In this document: in pieces, positions 49,822 to 59,072 of the stretch
Layout of the letters: every line of letters starts with the position of its first letter
Position numbering within the stretch: position 1 is the first letter of the stretch
Program-made: the position numbers and the translations under genes
Assembly (NCBI GenBank): GCA_900554335.1
Contig: USGT01000005.1
Span: 41,240-105,239 of the forward strand
Source of the DNA: an uncultured Oscillospiraceae bacterium
GTDB lineage: Bacteria; Bacillota; Clostridia; Oscillospirales; Acutalibacteraceae
Reading direction: 5' to 3'
Length of the DNA stretch: 64,000 bases
Notes under the pieces: generated by a model
The model's database searches: none
Told to the model about the DNA's origin: nothing
What the model saw: only the letters and a program-made list of their open reading frames with translations

Positions 49822-51324
49822 TTGAAGAAGTACTTTAAAACTACGATGTGTATTATAAGCGCAGGTTTAATGATGCTTTCAGGCTGCAAAAGCGGCTCGG
49901 AAAATGAAAACGCCGGAAAAGAAGCCAAAACGAAAGACTACGATATTTTTATTTATAACGGCGACACAAGCATAGGAAAATCCTTCAGAGAAATGTGCGA
50001 TGAATACACGAAAAGAACGGGCGTGATAATAAGGACTGTTACGCCAACGCAAGATGACAACACAGTTGAAAATTTGGATTCCTACATCAATTCGGAATAC
50101 CCGCCAGACATTTTCACCGTTTCAAGCATTAGCGAGCTCGAAAAATGGCAGCAAGTTGAAAGCATCTGGGACTTTAACAACGCAACCGAAGAAAGTTTTA
50201 AAAACGTTGTTAATAAAATTCCCGCAGGATTAAGGCTAAGCTCGAACACTTCGAATAATTTCGGCGTTCCCACAACTGTTCAAGGCCACGGATTCATAGT
50301 TGACCCTAAAATGATCGCTTCGCTTTTTGGAGGAGACAAATACTTAAAAGTTTTAAACGACCTTCAAAATTGCTCTTATGAAGAATTTAGCTCTTTTGTG
50401 GATGCACTTAGCTCGTATATAAGCTCAGGCTCAGCTTCGGACGTAACTTTAAACAATAAAACTTATTCATTTTCAGCCACTCGCGGCGAACTAAGCGAAA
50501 AACTCAAAGGCGTTTTCTCGATTCCTGCACCGGACGCTAAAGTTTCAGGATCTTACCTGATGAACCCGATTCTTGCTTCTATTTTCTCTTCGCCGGCAGA
50601 AGCAGCAATTGCGGACGAAAACCAAATTTCTTTGCTTGAAAACCCTCTTAATAAATACACTGAAATGCTCGATATGCTGAGCACTTACACCGCAAGTTCA
50701 AGCGGAATTATGAGCCGAGGAACAGATTATATAAGCTCATCTAAAAATGGCATTACCCCATCAATTAAGAATTTTATAAATGGCAAGTCCGTTTTCTTGC
50801 TTGGAAGCACTTCGGATTACGATAACATAAGCGTTTTTGATGTTTCCGTTGCAAAAAGGTGCGTTTTTATTCCGATAAAAAGCCCTGTTACTGACTATGA
50901 TATTTCAAGCTCAAACAAAACCGTTGATAAAAATTTAAGTAAATCATTAACTTTAAGCGTTCCGAGATATTACTGCATTAATGCAACATCATCAAATACA
51001 GAGAAAAAAGCCGCTCAGGACTTCCTTGTTTGGCTTAAAACCTCGGATTTAGCACAAAAATATGTAGTTTCTGAATTTGGCTATGTTCCATATGACATCG
51101 AAGACGGCAGCGTTCTTGACAATGCTCTTAACAGGTCAATGGCAACATATATAAAAGAAAATAGAATCTTGCCTGCAGCCTTCCAAGGTGCGCCGGAGGG
51201 TTGGTGCGATGATGTTGGCAAGAAAATAATTAGCAGTTTGCTAAGCAAAGTTTCATGGAACCTTGAAGATTACAGCAGCGTTGCAGACTACGGAATTGAC
51301 AAATGGAAAAAATTGAAGGGGTGA
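49822..51324 (+). CDS. Extracellular solute-binding lipoprotein (sugar-type, orphan)
   Basis: 500 residues. It has a lipoprotein signal with lipobox LSGC (Cys at about 22) and a bacterial extracellular solute-binding fold: DYDIFIYNGDTSIGKSFREMCDEYTKRTG, TQDDNTVENLDSYINSEYPPDIFTVSS. That is the family-1 style used for sugars and oligosaccharides. Start TTG at 49822 with GGAG 8 nt upstream; no in-frame ATG leaves the KK-containing signal intact. No permease or ATPase genes are nearby, so it may borrow a transporter encoded elsewhere or act in sensing. Two unknown genes follow at short spacing. Confidence 0.82.
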   Translation: MKKYFKTTMCIISAGLMMLSGCKSGSENENAGKEAKTKDYDIFIYNGDTSIGKSFREMCDEYTKRTGVIIRTVTPTQDDNTVENLDSYINSEYPPDIFTVSSISELEKWQQVESIWDFNNATEESFKNVVNKIPAGLRLSSNTSNNFGVPTTVQGHGFIVDPKMIASLFGGDKYLKVLNDLQNCSYEEFSSFVDALSSYISSGSASDVTLNNKTYSFSATRGELSEKLKGVFSIPAPDAKVSGSYLMNPILASIFSSPAEAAIADENQISLLENPLNKYTEMLDMLSTYTASSSGIMSRGTDYISSSKNGITPSIKNFINGKSVFLLGSTSDYDNISVFDVSVAKRCVFIPIKSPVTDYDISSSNKTVDKNLSKSLTLSVPRYYCINATSSNTEKKAAQDFLVWLKTSDLAQKYVVSEFGYVPYDIEDGSVLDNALNRSMATYIKENRILPAAFQGAPEGWCDDVGKKIISSLLSKVSWNLEDYSSVADYGIDKWKKLKG

Positions 51325-51330
51325 GCTACG

Positions 51331-51825
51331 ATGGAATACGATTTAAATGATTCTTCTTTAAAAAGCAGCAATCGATATTTATGGGATAAACTTTTAATTA
51401 AAAAAATCTTCAAAGCCCTGAAAGATTTCAAAGATGAAGGCAGCGAAAAAACTCGGGAAAGAAGATTCACCATACTTTTAATTGAGCTTAAAATGGCTTA
51501 TGACGAATTTTTAGGCAGCATAAGAGATTTGCCAATGATAATGAGCTGCAGAGCAAGAGGAGACAACGACTCCAAATTTGGCGGTGAACAATGCGCGCGG
51601 TTCGCAAATTCATTTTGCAAGGCTTGCGACAAATATTTAAACTCTTTAAACAAAGAAAACTTTGAAGAAAGAAGCTTTGAAAATTTAATTTTAGAGCTAA
51701 GAGACAAAGCAAAACAAGACGAAAAAGCAGCCTGGGACTTCGAAAAAGAAACTAAAAAAGAATACTTAATCACCGGAAAAGATAATTCCTTGGAAATTTT
51801 GAAATCAAGCGGATATGAATTTTAA
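51331..51825 (+). CDS. 164-residue helical protein of unknown function
   Basis: Not recognised. Charged, mostly alpha-helical, no signal peptide or membrane helix. It has a Cys-containing central part (MSCRARGDNDSKFGGEQC). It starts 6 nt after the lipoprotein stop with the GGGG-type site inside that gene's last codons, so the two are coupled. Function unknown; it shares the Lys/Glu-rich style of the next gene. Confidence 0.65.
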   Translation: MEYDLNDSSLKSSNRYLWDKLLIKKIFKALKDFKDEGSEKTRERRFTILLIELKMAYDEFLGSIRDLPMIMSCRARGDNDSKFGGEQCARFANSFCKACDKYLNSLNKENFEERSFENLILELRDKAKQDEKAAWDFEKETKKEYLITGKDNSLEILKSSGYEF

Positions 51826-51862
51826 AAAAACATAGAAAAGTTAATTTAAAGGAGGAGAAAAA

Positions 51863-52771
51863 ATGCCAGAAGAAAAGAGAAAAAGCTTATTTGGTAGAAT
51901 GAGCATTAAATCAATTGAATCTTTAAGAAAAACCATGACTAAATTAACTAAAAATGTAAAATCAAATTTTAAAACCCACACTATAGAAATAGAAGGCAAA
52001 AAATTTAAAAATTATAAGCAGTTAGTGGAATATACAAAAGAAGAAATCAGCAAAACTGAAGAAAAATATGACAAAACTGTGAAAATAGTTATATCGGAAG
52101 TAAAGGCAAAAATTAAAAGATGCCAAGAAAAGCTGGGAGACAAAGCCGCTATTGCAGATTTTAACAGTAAATTTCTAGGTACTGCCGATGAAATCACACG
52201 AGTTTTTTACAGCCTTAGATTTTTGAAAGGCAAAGAAACACGCATAGAAGGAAAGGACAAAAACAAAAAACACAACGAAGAAGATTTCAAACTTTTGTGC
52301 GAAAGCCAAGATTTTTTAGATTTCATGAATTCAAAAGATATAAAACCAATGCCTAAAGAATTTGAATTTAGATCTGACGGCTCAAAAAGAGAAAACAGAT
52401 CTTGCTCTCAGGTTACCTACGCGGCTGAATATCTTCCAATTATAATGACATCTTATGAACGCGACTTCAAAATATTGAGTTCAAATTTAACAAAGTTATT
52501 CCACAGAATGGATAAATACGTCGAAGATTACGAAACAAAGAAAAAATGGAGCAAAAAGCCCGATAAAACCGAAAGACCAAAAATGGAAATAGGAAAAGCC
52601 AGGGCAAACTACATCAGAAAAGAGCAAGAAGAAAAAATCAAAGCCGCACTGAAAAGCGGCAGCGAACAACAAACTACGCAACAAAACGAAAATAGATTTT
52701 CATCATCAAGAAAAAATGTTGTTGGAAGAAGAAAATCGACCATAAAATTTGATGCAAAGCCAAAATCATAA
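51863..52771 (+). CDS. 302-residue basic helical protein of unknown function
   Basis: Not recognised. Basic, Lys-rich, no signal peptide. It has helical regions at about 18-100 and 120-240, followed by a low-complexity tail (about 240-302) rich in Lys, Gln, Ser and Arg (SSSRKNVVGRRKS) that could be disordered or bind nucleic acid. GGAGGAG precedes the ATG. Last gene of the unit with the lipoprotein; no terminator is visible before the tRNA promoter. Confidence 0.7.
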   Translation: MPEEKRKSLFGRMSIKSIESLRKTMTKLTKNVKSNFKTHTIEIEGKKFKNYKQLVEYTKEEISKTEEKYDKTVKIVISEVKAKIKRCQEKLGDKAAIADFNSKFLGTADEITRVFYSLRFLKGKETRIEGKDKNKKHNEEDFKLLCESQDFLDFMNSKDIKPMPKEFEFRSDGSKRENRSCSQVTYAAEYLPIIMTSYERDFKILSSNLTKLFHRMDKYVEDYETKKKWSKKPDKTERPKMEIGKARANYIRKEQEEKIKAALKSGSEQQTTQQNENRFSSSRKNVVGRRKSTIKFDAKPKS

Positions 52772-52795
52772 AAGAAATAAATTTTAATTTATGTA

Positions 52796-52824
52796 TTGAC
52801 ATTCATTTCGATGAGTAATAAAAT
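52796..52824 (+). promoter_or_regulatory. Promoter of tRNA-Leu
   Basis: TTGACA (52796-52801), 17-nt spacer, TAAAAT (52819-52824), 27 nt before the tRNA. Confidence 0.85.
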
Positions 52825-52851
52825 ATACTTGCGGGCATGAGTCTGCAAGTT

Positions 52852-52938
52852 GCCGCTGTGGTGGAATAGGTAGACACAAGGGACTTAAAATCCCTCGGTA
52901 GCGATACCGTGCCGGTTCAAGTCCGGCCAGCGGTACCA
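52852..52938 (+). tRNA. tRNA-Leu (anticodon TAA)
   Basis: 87 nt with encoded CCA. Acceptor GCCGCTG pairs with CAGCGGT (first pair G-U), discriminator A. Anticodon loop ACTTAAAAT shows TAA. A long variable arm (TCGGTAGCGATACCG) and T-loop GGTTCAAGTCC are typical of leucine tRNAs. Confidence 0.97.
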
Positions 52939-52944
52939 AATTAT

Positions 52945-52986
52945 AGCATTGAGTTCTTTAAAGTTGAACTTAGTGCTATTTTTTAT
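52945..52986 (+). terminator. Terminator of tRNA-Leu
   Basis: 12-bp stem with two G-U pairs, AGCATTGAGTTC (52945-52956) / GAACTTAGTGCT (52966-52977), then ATTTTTTATTTC. Confidence 0.85.
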
Positions 52987-53067
52987 TTCAAAAATAAAGT
53001 ATACAACTCCCCTACTCCTTCTTTTTGAAAAAAATTATTATAAATAACTAATTTTTATTAATTCATC

Positions 53068-53097
53068 TTGACTTATATATGCATAAATCATTATAAT
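53068..53097 (+). promoter_or_regulatory. Promoter of the surface leucine-rich-repeat protein
   Basis: TTGACT (53068-53073), 18-nt spacer, TATAAT (53092-53097). Confidence 0.7.
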
Positions 53098-53147
53098 AAC
53101 TTCTAGGTAACAATTTTAAATATTTAAACCAAAGGAGTTGTTTAAAA

Positions 53148-54431
53148 ATGAACAGGAAAATCACAAAAGTTTTGCCTTTATGCGTGGCAGCATTCTTAGC
53201 GTTGCCATTCGTTTCTCAGCATACTTATGCGGCTGAAAATATTTCTCAAAATGACACAACTTCCGGCACACAGTATGACGTAAGTGATGAGGCAGGAACT
53301 CAAGCTAATAAAAAACTAACTATTTCTGTTGATCAAACAGTTGAAAATGCCACAGGCGTAATAAAAGACTTCGACGACGAAAGCCAAAATGAAACAACAC
53401 CCTGGAAAGATTTAAAACCAAGCATAAAAACTCTTGAAATCGGTGAAGGAATCACGGAAATTGGGAAAAATGCTTTCAACGGCTGCACTGCTCTTGAAAA
53501 AGCTGATTTACCATCAACCACTAAAAAAATAAAAGAAAATGCGTTTAAAAATTGCTCGAATCTAAAAGAAGTTAAATACATGGGCACCAAAAAACAATGG
53601 AACGACGTAACCGTGGAACCTGGAAACGACAAAATCAAACTTCAAGGCGAAGAAAATGGCGTGGTTGAGGCACTGCGAGTCGCCCCGGAAGATATCGTTA
53701 TAACAACTAATCCAAAAGTCGTTGCAGGAATCAACCCTCTGAATAACGTTTTTGCAACTTCTGAAACTGGGAAAGATCTGTTTAACATTGACGAAGTTTG
53801 GACGGTTGGAATAGATTACATAAAAACCTCTTCAGCAAACTGGAACGAAAACATAAATAACAGCATATGCTACCAATTTTTTGATAAATTCAAAAAAGGC
53901 CAAAAATATAGATACGGAATTCGTTTAAAAATGAACACTGCTTCAGCAGCTAAAGGATATAAATTCGCATTTAGCGGCGCAGGCAATGGCGAAATAAAAA
54001 TTAAATTTAAAGCATCTGAAACTGGCACGGAACAAGAAAAAACTTTCATTCCAGGAACATACACCGGAGATGACAACCATTTATTTAATTATGATGACAT
54101 TGCAAGATATTCAGTTACAGATGACGGATATACTGTTTTGCTTGAAAGCATAGCAGATTTCACTGCAGAGCAAAAAAATGCTGGAACAGGCAGCACAGCG
54201 AGCAGACCTACCGAAGATACCAAAGCGAAAGAAACTCCTAAAAATGAAAAAGAAACTAACGTAAATCCAGATCTTACAGAAGAAAAAACTCCCGCCAAAC
54301 CTTCAGTTAAAAAGTGCAGCGTTTCAAACAGCGCCTTTTACAAAACAGGAGACTGCGCAACCGTTTTTACTTTAATTTCCTCCTTTTTCACAGGCACTTT
54401 GGCAGTTTTCGGCATTAAAAAGAAAGATTAA
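53148..54431 (+). CDS. Surface protein with leucine-rich repeats and a TGD-type anchor
   Basis: 427 residues. A signal peptide ends at TYAA (about 28). Two BspA-type (LRR_5) leucine-rich repeats lie at about 98-145 (IGKNAFNGCTALEKADLPS, IKENAFKNCSNLKEVKY). Next are a beta-rich region without a recognised family (about 180-340), a Thr/Lys/Glu/Pro-rich spacer (about 345-390), and a wall-anchor-like end: YKTGD, hydrophobic stretch, KKKD. The sortase-type motif has FYKTGD where LPxTG would be expected, so covalent anchoring is uncertain. AGGAG precedes the ATG. Likely an adhesion or host-contact protein. Confidence 0.85.
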   Translation: MNRKITKVLPLCVAAFLALPFVSQHTYAAENISQNDTTSGTQYDVSDEAGTQANKKLTISVDQTVENATGVIKDFDDESQNETTPWKDLKPSIKTLEIGEGITEIGKNAFNGCTALEKADLPSTTKKIKENAFKNCSNLKEVKYMGTKKQWNDVTVEPGNDKIKLQGEENGVVEALRVAPEDIVITTNPKVVAGINPLNNVFATSETGKDLFNIDEVWTVGIDYIKTSSANWNENINNSICYQFFDKFKKGQKYRYGIRLKMNTASAAKGYKFAFSGAGNGEIKIKFKASETGTEQEKTFIPGTYTGDDNHLFNYDDIARYSVTDDGYTVLLESIADFTAEQKNAGTGSTASRPTEDTKAKETPKNEKETNVNPDLTEEKTPAKPSVKKCSVSNSAFYKTGDCATVFTLISSFFTGTLAVFGIKKKD

Positions 54432-54450
54432 TCCATAAAATAAAAAACAC

Positions 54451-54482
54451 AAGGCACATCTTTTGCGGTGTGCTTTTATTTA
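54451..54482 (+). terminator. Terminator of the surface LRR protein gene
   Basis: Ten-bp stem (54451-54460 / 54467-54476, core GCACATC/GGTGTGC with G-U pairs), then TTATTTATTT. Confidence 0.75.
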
Positions 54483-54493
54483 TTTCTGCATTA

Positions 54494-54521
54494 TTGATTT
54501 TTCGGCGTTAAATAATATAAT
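54494..54521 (+). promoter_or_regulatory. Promoter of recD2
   Basis: TTGATT (54494-54499), 16-nt spacer, TATAAT (54516-54521). Confidence 0.6.
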
Positions 54522-54557
54522 TAATTCATAAGTAAATTAGAAAACAAAGGTAAATAT

Positions 54558-56696
54558 ATGGAAAAAATAACAGGAGTAATCGAAAAAATAGTTTACAGCG
54601 ACGAAGAAAAAGGCTTCAGCGTAATGAAAGTTTACTCTAAAGAATATAAATCTCAAGTAACTTTCGTTGGAAATATATATCAAGTAAACGTTGGAACTGA
54701 AATTTCTGCTGAAGGGAAATGGACGGAAAGCAAAAAATTCGGCAGCCAATTTAGTGTTCAAACCTGGGAAGAAATTTTGCCGGCAGACATAAAAGGAATT
54801 GAAAGGTATCTTTCAAGCGGGCTCATAAAAGGCATTGGGCCAAAAATTGCGAAAAAAATAATTGAAACTTTTGGAACAGAAAGCTTAAACATAATCGAAA
54901 ACCAACCCGAAAGACTAATGGAAATTCCAAAGCTGGGAGTCAAAAAAGCCGAAACTATTGCTAAAAGCTGGCGTGAACAAAGGGACATAAAAAGCCTGAT
55001 GATGTTTTTAAGCAATATTGGTGTTTCAACTTCGCTTAGCCACAAAATTTTCAAAGTTTATAAAAACGATTCAATTGCAAAAATCAGGCAGAACCCTTAC
55101 GGATTGATTGACGACATTTACGGGATAGGCTTTAAAACTGCAGACACCATAGCAATTAAAATTGGCGCGGACAAAGAATCTTTTCAAAGATGCCGAGCCG
55201 GAATTTTTTATGTTCTTGAAAACATCGCATCAAATGAAGGCCATTGCTACCTGCCTAAAGATGAACTCATAGAAAAATCTTCTAAAATTTTGGAAATAGA
55301 TGACGTTAAAATCGCTGCAACATACGACTATTTAATTTGCCACGAAGAATTAATAGCCGAAAATAAAACCAAAGTTTACCTCCCCTGCTTTTATCATGCT
55401 GAAGTTGGAATTGCAAACAAAATCAAAGAAATTTTAAGTTCTTCAATATTTGCAAAGTTCGCTTCAAAAAGGCTTGACGCAGAAATGGAAAAAGCCCAAG
55501 CTGAGAACAAAGTAAAATATGATGACTTTCAAAAAGAAGCAATCAAAAAAGCAATAAATTCAAATTTTTCGGTAATAACCGGTGGCGCAGGAGTGGGCAA
55601 AACCACTGTGACCAAAGCCATAATAGACATTTTCACGAACCTTGGAAGAAAAGTCGTTCTAGCGGCTCCAACAGGCAGGGCAGCAAAAAGAATGAGCGAA
55701 GTGACTGGCAAAGAAGCAAAAACAATTCACCGCTTGCTTGAATTCAACAATGACGGGAAATTCACGAAAAATTCCGAAAATAAAATTGATGCCGATGTTT
55801 TAATCGTCGATGAAGCTTCTATGATCGACGTAATTTTGATGAATAATCTTTTAAAAGCAACTTTAATAAACACCAAAGTTATCTTGATAGGCGATGTTAA
55901 CCAGCTTCCTTCAGTTGGCGCAGGAAACGTTTTAAGAGATATCATAAATTCAGGCGCGGTGCCGGTTATAAGGCTAACGAAGATTTACAGGCAAGAAAAC
56001 ATGAGCAAAATTATAATTAATTCCCACAAAATAAATCAAGGCGAAATGCCGGACTTAAAAGTGCAGAAAAATTCTGATTTCTTTTTCATTGAAGAAAACG
56101 ACGAAGAAAAATGCGCAAACTTGATTTTAGAGCTTTGCGAAAAACGCCTTCCGAAATATTACAAAGTAAACCCCGTGGCTGATATTCAAGTTTTAACGCC
56201 AATGAAAAAAGGCACCCTCGGGACTGATAATTTAAATAAAATTTTGCAAAAAAAGCTAAACAAAAGCAAAGTTTCGCTAAAATATGGAAGCTGCGAATAT
56301 AAGCTCGGCGACAAAGTTATGCAAATAAAAAACAACTACGATAAAGATGTTTTCAACGGAGATATCGGGAAAATTTCATTCATTGACGAAATGTCAGAAA
56401 TACTTGAAATTGATTTCGATTCAAAATTAGTGGAATATGATATTTCAGAGCTTGACGAAATAACCCTTGCCTATGCATGCACGATTCACAAATCTCAAGG
56501 CGCAGAATATCCAATAATAATTATTCCAATGACTAAATCTCACTACATAATGCTTAAACAAAATTTGCTTTACACAGGTATCACACGAGCGAAAAAAATT
56601 TGCATTCTCGTTGGCCAAAAAGACGCTATTTTCAGAGCTGTTAAAAATAATGATTCAAAAAAGCGCTACACTCTCCTTAAAGATAGGCTTGTTTAA
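54558..56696 (+). CDS. recD2: RecD2-type superfamily 1 DNA helicase
   Basis: 5'-3' DNA helicase of the RecBC-independent RecD2 (YrrC) group. 712 residues. An N-terminal OB fold and helix-hairpin-helix region (about 1-200, GIGPKIAKKIIETFG, PKLGVKKAETI) precede two RecA-like domains: Walker A GGAGVGKTT, motif Ia AAPTGRAAKRM, Walker B VDEASMID, motif IV-VI with YACTIHKSQGAEYP and YTGITRAKK. Length is close to family norms. AAGG-type site before the ATG. Single gene. Confidence 0.95.
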   Translation: MEKITGVIEKIVYSDEEKGFSVMKVYSKEYKSQVTFVGNIYQVNVGTEISAEGKWTESKKFGSQFSVQTWEEILPADIKGIERYLSSGLIKGIGPKIAKKIIETFGTESLNIIENQPERLMEIPKLGVKKAETIAKSWREQRDIKSLMMFLSNIGVSTSLSHKIFKVYKNDSIAKIRQNPYGLIDDIYGIGFKTADTIAIKIGADKESFQRCRAGIFYVLENIASNEGHCYLPKDELIEKSSKILEIDDVKIAATYDYLICHEELIAENKTKVYLPCFYHAEVGIANKIKEILSSSIFAKFASKRLDAEMEKAQAENKVKYDDFQKEAIKKAINSNFSVITGGAGVGKTTVTKAIIDIFTNLGRKVVLAAPTGRAAKRMSEVTGKEAKTIHRLLEFNNDGKFTKNSENKIDADVLIVDEASMIDVILMNNLLKATLINTKVILIGDVNQLPSVGAGNVLRDIINSGAVPVIRLTKIYRQENMSKIIINSHKINQGEMPDLKVQKNSDFFFIEENDEEKCANLILELCEKRLPKYYKVNPVADIQVLTPMKKGTLGTDNLNKILQKKLNKSKVSLKYGSCEYKLGDKVMQIKNNYDKDVFNGDIGKISFIDEMSEILEIDFDSKLVEYDISELDEITLAYACTIHKSQGAEYPIIIIPMTKSHYIMLKQNLLYTGITRAKKICILVGQKDAIFRAVKNNDSKKRYTLLKDRLV

Positions 56697-56704
56697 TAAA
56701 ACAT

Positions 56705-56733
56705 TTGAATATTATTGCGATTAGATATACAAT
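56705..56733 (+). promoter_or_regulatory. Promoter of the secreted 253-residue protein
   Basis: TTGAAT (56705-56710), 17-nt spacer, TACAAT (56728-56733). Confidence 0.6.
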
Positions 56734-56765
56734 ATATTCACAACTTATTTTAAGGGAGTAAAACC

Positions 56766-57527
56766 ATGAGAAAAAGTACTCACAAAAAAATTCTTGCAGC
56801 CGGCTGCATAGCCTCAATAATAAGTTTGGCAGGAATTGAATCCTTGCCGGTTAAGGCAACTGGCCCAAATGACCAAGAAGTTTCTTTAAGCAGCGTAGTG
56901 CAAAGCAAAAAAACACACTACGAAAGAGAAACATTCATTCCAAGCAACAAAGCAGACCGCCACGGAAAAATTTTTTGGTACAGATGCGTAATTGCAGACA
57001 ATGGAAACAAAAAAATTTACTACAAATCAAAAAGGCCTATATCCAAAAACGTAAACGATTTGTTACGTGAATTAAAAAAGGACGAATATTTTTTTAATAA
57101 AGAAGTGAAAAGAAAAAAAGAAATTAAAGAAATAGAAGACATTCTCGAGTTTGAACAGAAAACATCAAGTCCAGAATTTTTTTCAGAAGATTCAAACGAA
57201 GAAACACAAGTTAAAACTCCTGAAGAATTCAAAAATCTTTCTAAAATTGAAAAAGTCGAAGTTTTGGAAAAACTAAGCAGCAAACCGCCTGGATTAAATA
57301 TTTTTAAGCATGATTCAGAATTCAATACTTTATTATCCTCAAGGCTTCAAAATCAATTCAAAAATCTTTTTTCGCAAAGTAATGTAGACCTAAAAAAACC
57401 CGAAAATAAAAAACTGTATAACGAATATATGGAATATTTTTTTAATCTTCCTAAAGCGATAGAAAGATTCATGGAAGATCATGAAATTTGCGAAATATAT
57501 CAAAAAATATATAATATTGTAAAATAA
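56766..57527 (+). CDS. Secreted protein of unknown function, 253 residues
   Basis: Not recognised. A signal peptide (RKSTHKKILAAGCIASIISLAG, cleaved near VKA at about 32) is followed by a short beta-like segment (about 45-90, with IFWYRCVIADNGNKKIYY) and a charged, helical C-terminal part (about 100-253). GGGAG lies 8 nt before the ATG. A single gene with its own promoter and terminator, the same arrangement as other secreted genes here. Confidence 0.75.
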   Translation: MRKSTHKKILAAGCIASIISLAGIESLPVKATGPNDQEVSLSSVVQSKKTHYERETFIPSNKADRHGKIFWYRCVIADNGNKKIYYKSKRPISKNVNDLLRELKKDEYFFNKEVKRKKEIKEIEDILEFEQKTSSPEFFSEDSNEETQVKTPEEFKNLSKIEKVEVLEKLSSKPPGLNIFKHDSEFNTLLSSRLQNQFKNLFSQSNVDLKKPENKKLYNEYMEYFFNLPKAIERFMEDHEICEIYQKIYNIVK

Positions 57528-57581
57528 CAATTAAATTTGAAGGCCGTATCATGCTAAATTCTTTAAAAAGGCCTAAAAATT

Positions 57582-57618
57582 CCAGCCATAACAAAATGGC
57601 TGGTTTTCCTTTTTTGTG
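57582..57618 (+). terminator. Terminator of the secreted 253-residue protein gene
   Basis: Stem CCAGCCAT (57582-57589) / ATGGCTGG (57596-57603), then TTTTCCTTTTTT. Confidence 0.85.
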
Positions 57619-57685
57619 CCCAAAAATATTTATGACCAAATTTATTTTATTGAATTTTTTAAGGTTTAAATTAATATAACTTCCG

Positions 57686-58927
57686 CTATTTCGTTTTTTC
57701 TATATCTTTAAGATTTTTACAACCTGCAAAAGAATCTTTACTAACTGATGCGGATTTTGACAAATTTATTATTCTAAGATTTTCGCAACCTTCAAAGGCT
57801 TTTGGCCCGATTTCTCTAACATTTTTTAAATCCACTTGTGAAATATTTTTGCAACCACTAAATGCACCTTTACCGATTGTTACAACCCTTGGCAACTCTA
57901 TTCTTTGAAGATTTTCACAACCTTCAAAAGCTTTTCCCTTAATTACTATAACATTTTTTAAATTTATGCTTCTAATGGCTGCGCAACCCGAAAATGCCCC
58001 CGTGCCAATTGTTGTGACACTTTCACCAAAATTCACTATTGATAGGTTTGTGCAGTTTAAAAAAGTGTAATTACTGATTGCAGTAAGGCTTGATAAATCA
58101 ACATCTTCCAATTGTTTGCAGCCACTAAATGCACGCTTTCCAATTGATTCAACACTAGATGTAGGCACACTTTGAATTGATTCGCATAAAGCAAATGCGC
58201 TATCGCCTATTTTTTTAACTTTCTGCATGATTATAGCTTCTAGCATTTTGCAGTTATAAAATGCAGATTCACCAATTGTTGTAACGTTTCCTAAACTTAC
58301 GGATTTTAAATTCTGGGAATTAGCAAACATTTCTTTGCCAATGCTTTTAATTTCTTCATTTCTTATATAAAAACTTTTGATATTTTCTTTATAATATTTA
58401 ACTTTTGACATATCCTCTTTCTTAATAACATAAAAAAATCCCTTTTCTTTATTAAAAACCCACGGTAAAACTTTAAGTTTTTTGTATTCATCTGCTTTAT
58501 TTTTTAAAATATCAGGTATTGTTTTGTTAAAAAAATCAACCATGTATTTGTCATCTATCGCAGAACGTTTTATAAGATTATTATCGTCAGCTTTTTTATT
58601 TTCGAAATGAAAAGCTTTTATATATTCGTCAAGTTTATTAAAATCAAAAAAATCATCGAATTTTGAAAGATTTTTGCTCATTTTATGAAGTACACGACTT
58701 GTGCGGGAAGTTAACCTGCTTTTTTTCATTTGTTCTTTAAAGAAATATTCAAATGCAATTTTCCACTTTTTTGGTGTGCCCAAGCATTCTTTAAATTTTT
58801 TTTCGAATTTTTTGCATGCATTTTCAAGCTTTAAAACTTTGTTATTATAATTTTTTTGGTCTTCTTCATCCAAATTTTTTATTTCGTGAGATTTTTCTCT
58901 TACTACAACTTTTTTGAATGTTGGCAT
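57686..58927 (-). CDS. Leucine-rich-repeat (BspA-type) protein without a signal peptide
   Basis: 413 residues. The N-terminal half (about 1-185) is Lys/Glu-rich and helical. The C-terminal half holds about nine 23-residue LRR_5 repeats of the form IGxxAFxGCxxLxxVxLxxV (for example IGESAFYNCKMLEAI, IGKRAFSGCKQLEDVDLSS, IGKGAFSGCKNISQVDLKN). There is no signal peptide or membrane helix, which is unusual for this repeat class. GGGGG lies upstream of the ATG. It has its own promoter and no partner gene. It could be exported by another route or work in the cytoplasm. Confidence 0.85.
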   Translation of the reverse strand: MPTFKKVVVREKSHEIKNLDEEDQKNYNNKVLKLENACKKFEKKFKECLGTPKKWKIAFEYFFKEQMKKSRLTSRTSRVLHKMSKNLSKFDDFFDFNKLDEYIKAFHFENKKADDNNLIKRSAIDDKYMVDFFNKTIPDILKNKADEYKKLKVLPWVFNKEKGFFYVIKKEDMSKVKYYKENIKSFYIRNEEIKSIGKEMFANSQNLKSVSLGNVTTIGESAFYNCKMLEAIIMQKVKKIGDSAFALCESIQSVPTSSVESIGKRAFSGCKQLEDVDLSSLTAISNYTFLNCTNLSIVNFGESVTTIGTGAFSGCAAIRSINLKNVIVIKGKAFEGCENLQRIELPRVVTIGKGAFSGCKNISQVDLKNVREIGPKAFEGCENLRIINLSKSASVSKDSFAGCKNLKDIEKTK

Positions 58928-58972
58928 AATTTTTTCAACCCCCTTTATATTTTATGGGTAAATATACTATTA

Positions 58973-59001
58973 ATAATAAATATTTTTATTAATTTCGTCA
59001 A
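58973..59001 (-). promoter_or_regulatory. Promoter of the cytoplasmic-looking LRR gene
   Basis: Minus strand TTGACG (58996-59001), 17-nt spacer, TATTAT (58973-58978). Confidence 0.7.
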
Positions 59002-59030
59002 GTATTCATATCAAATATTACTTTTTTGAT

Positions 59031-59060
59031 ATTATTAAACCTGAGACTTTTCGTCTCAGG
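59031..59060 (-). terminator. Terminator of ileS
   Basis: Perfect 8-bp stem CCTGAGAC / GTCTCAGG (59053-59060 and 59040-59047), followed on the minus strand by TTTAATAAT; short T-run. Confidence 0.7.
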
Positions 59061-59072
59061 CAGTTTTATTAG

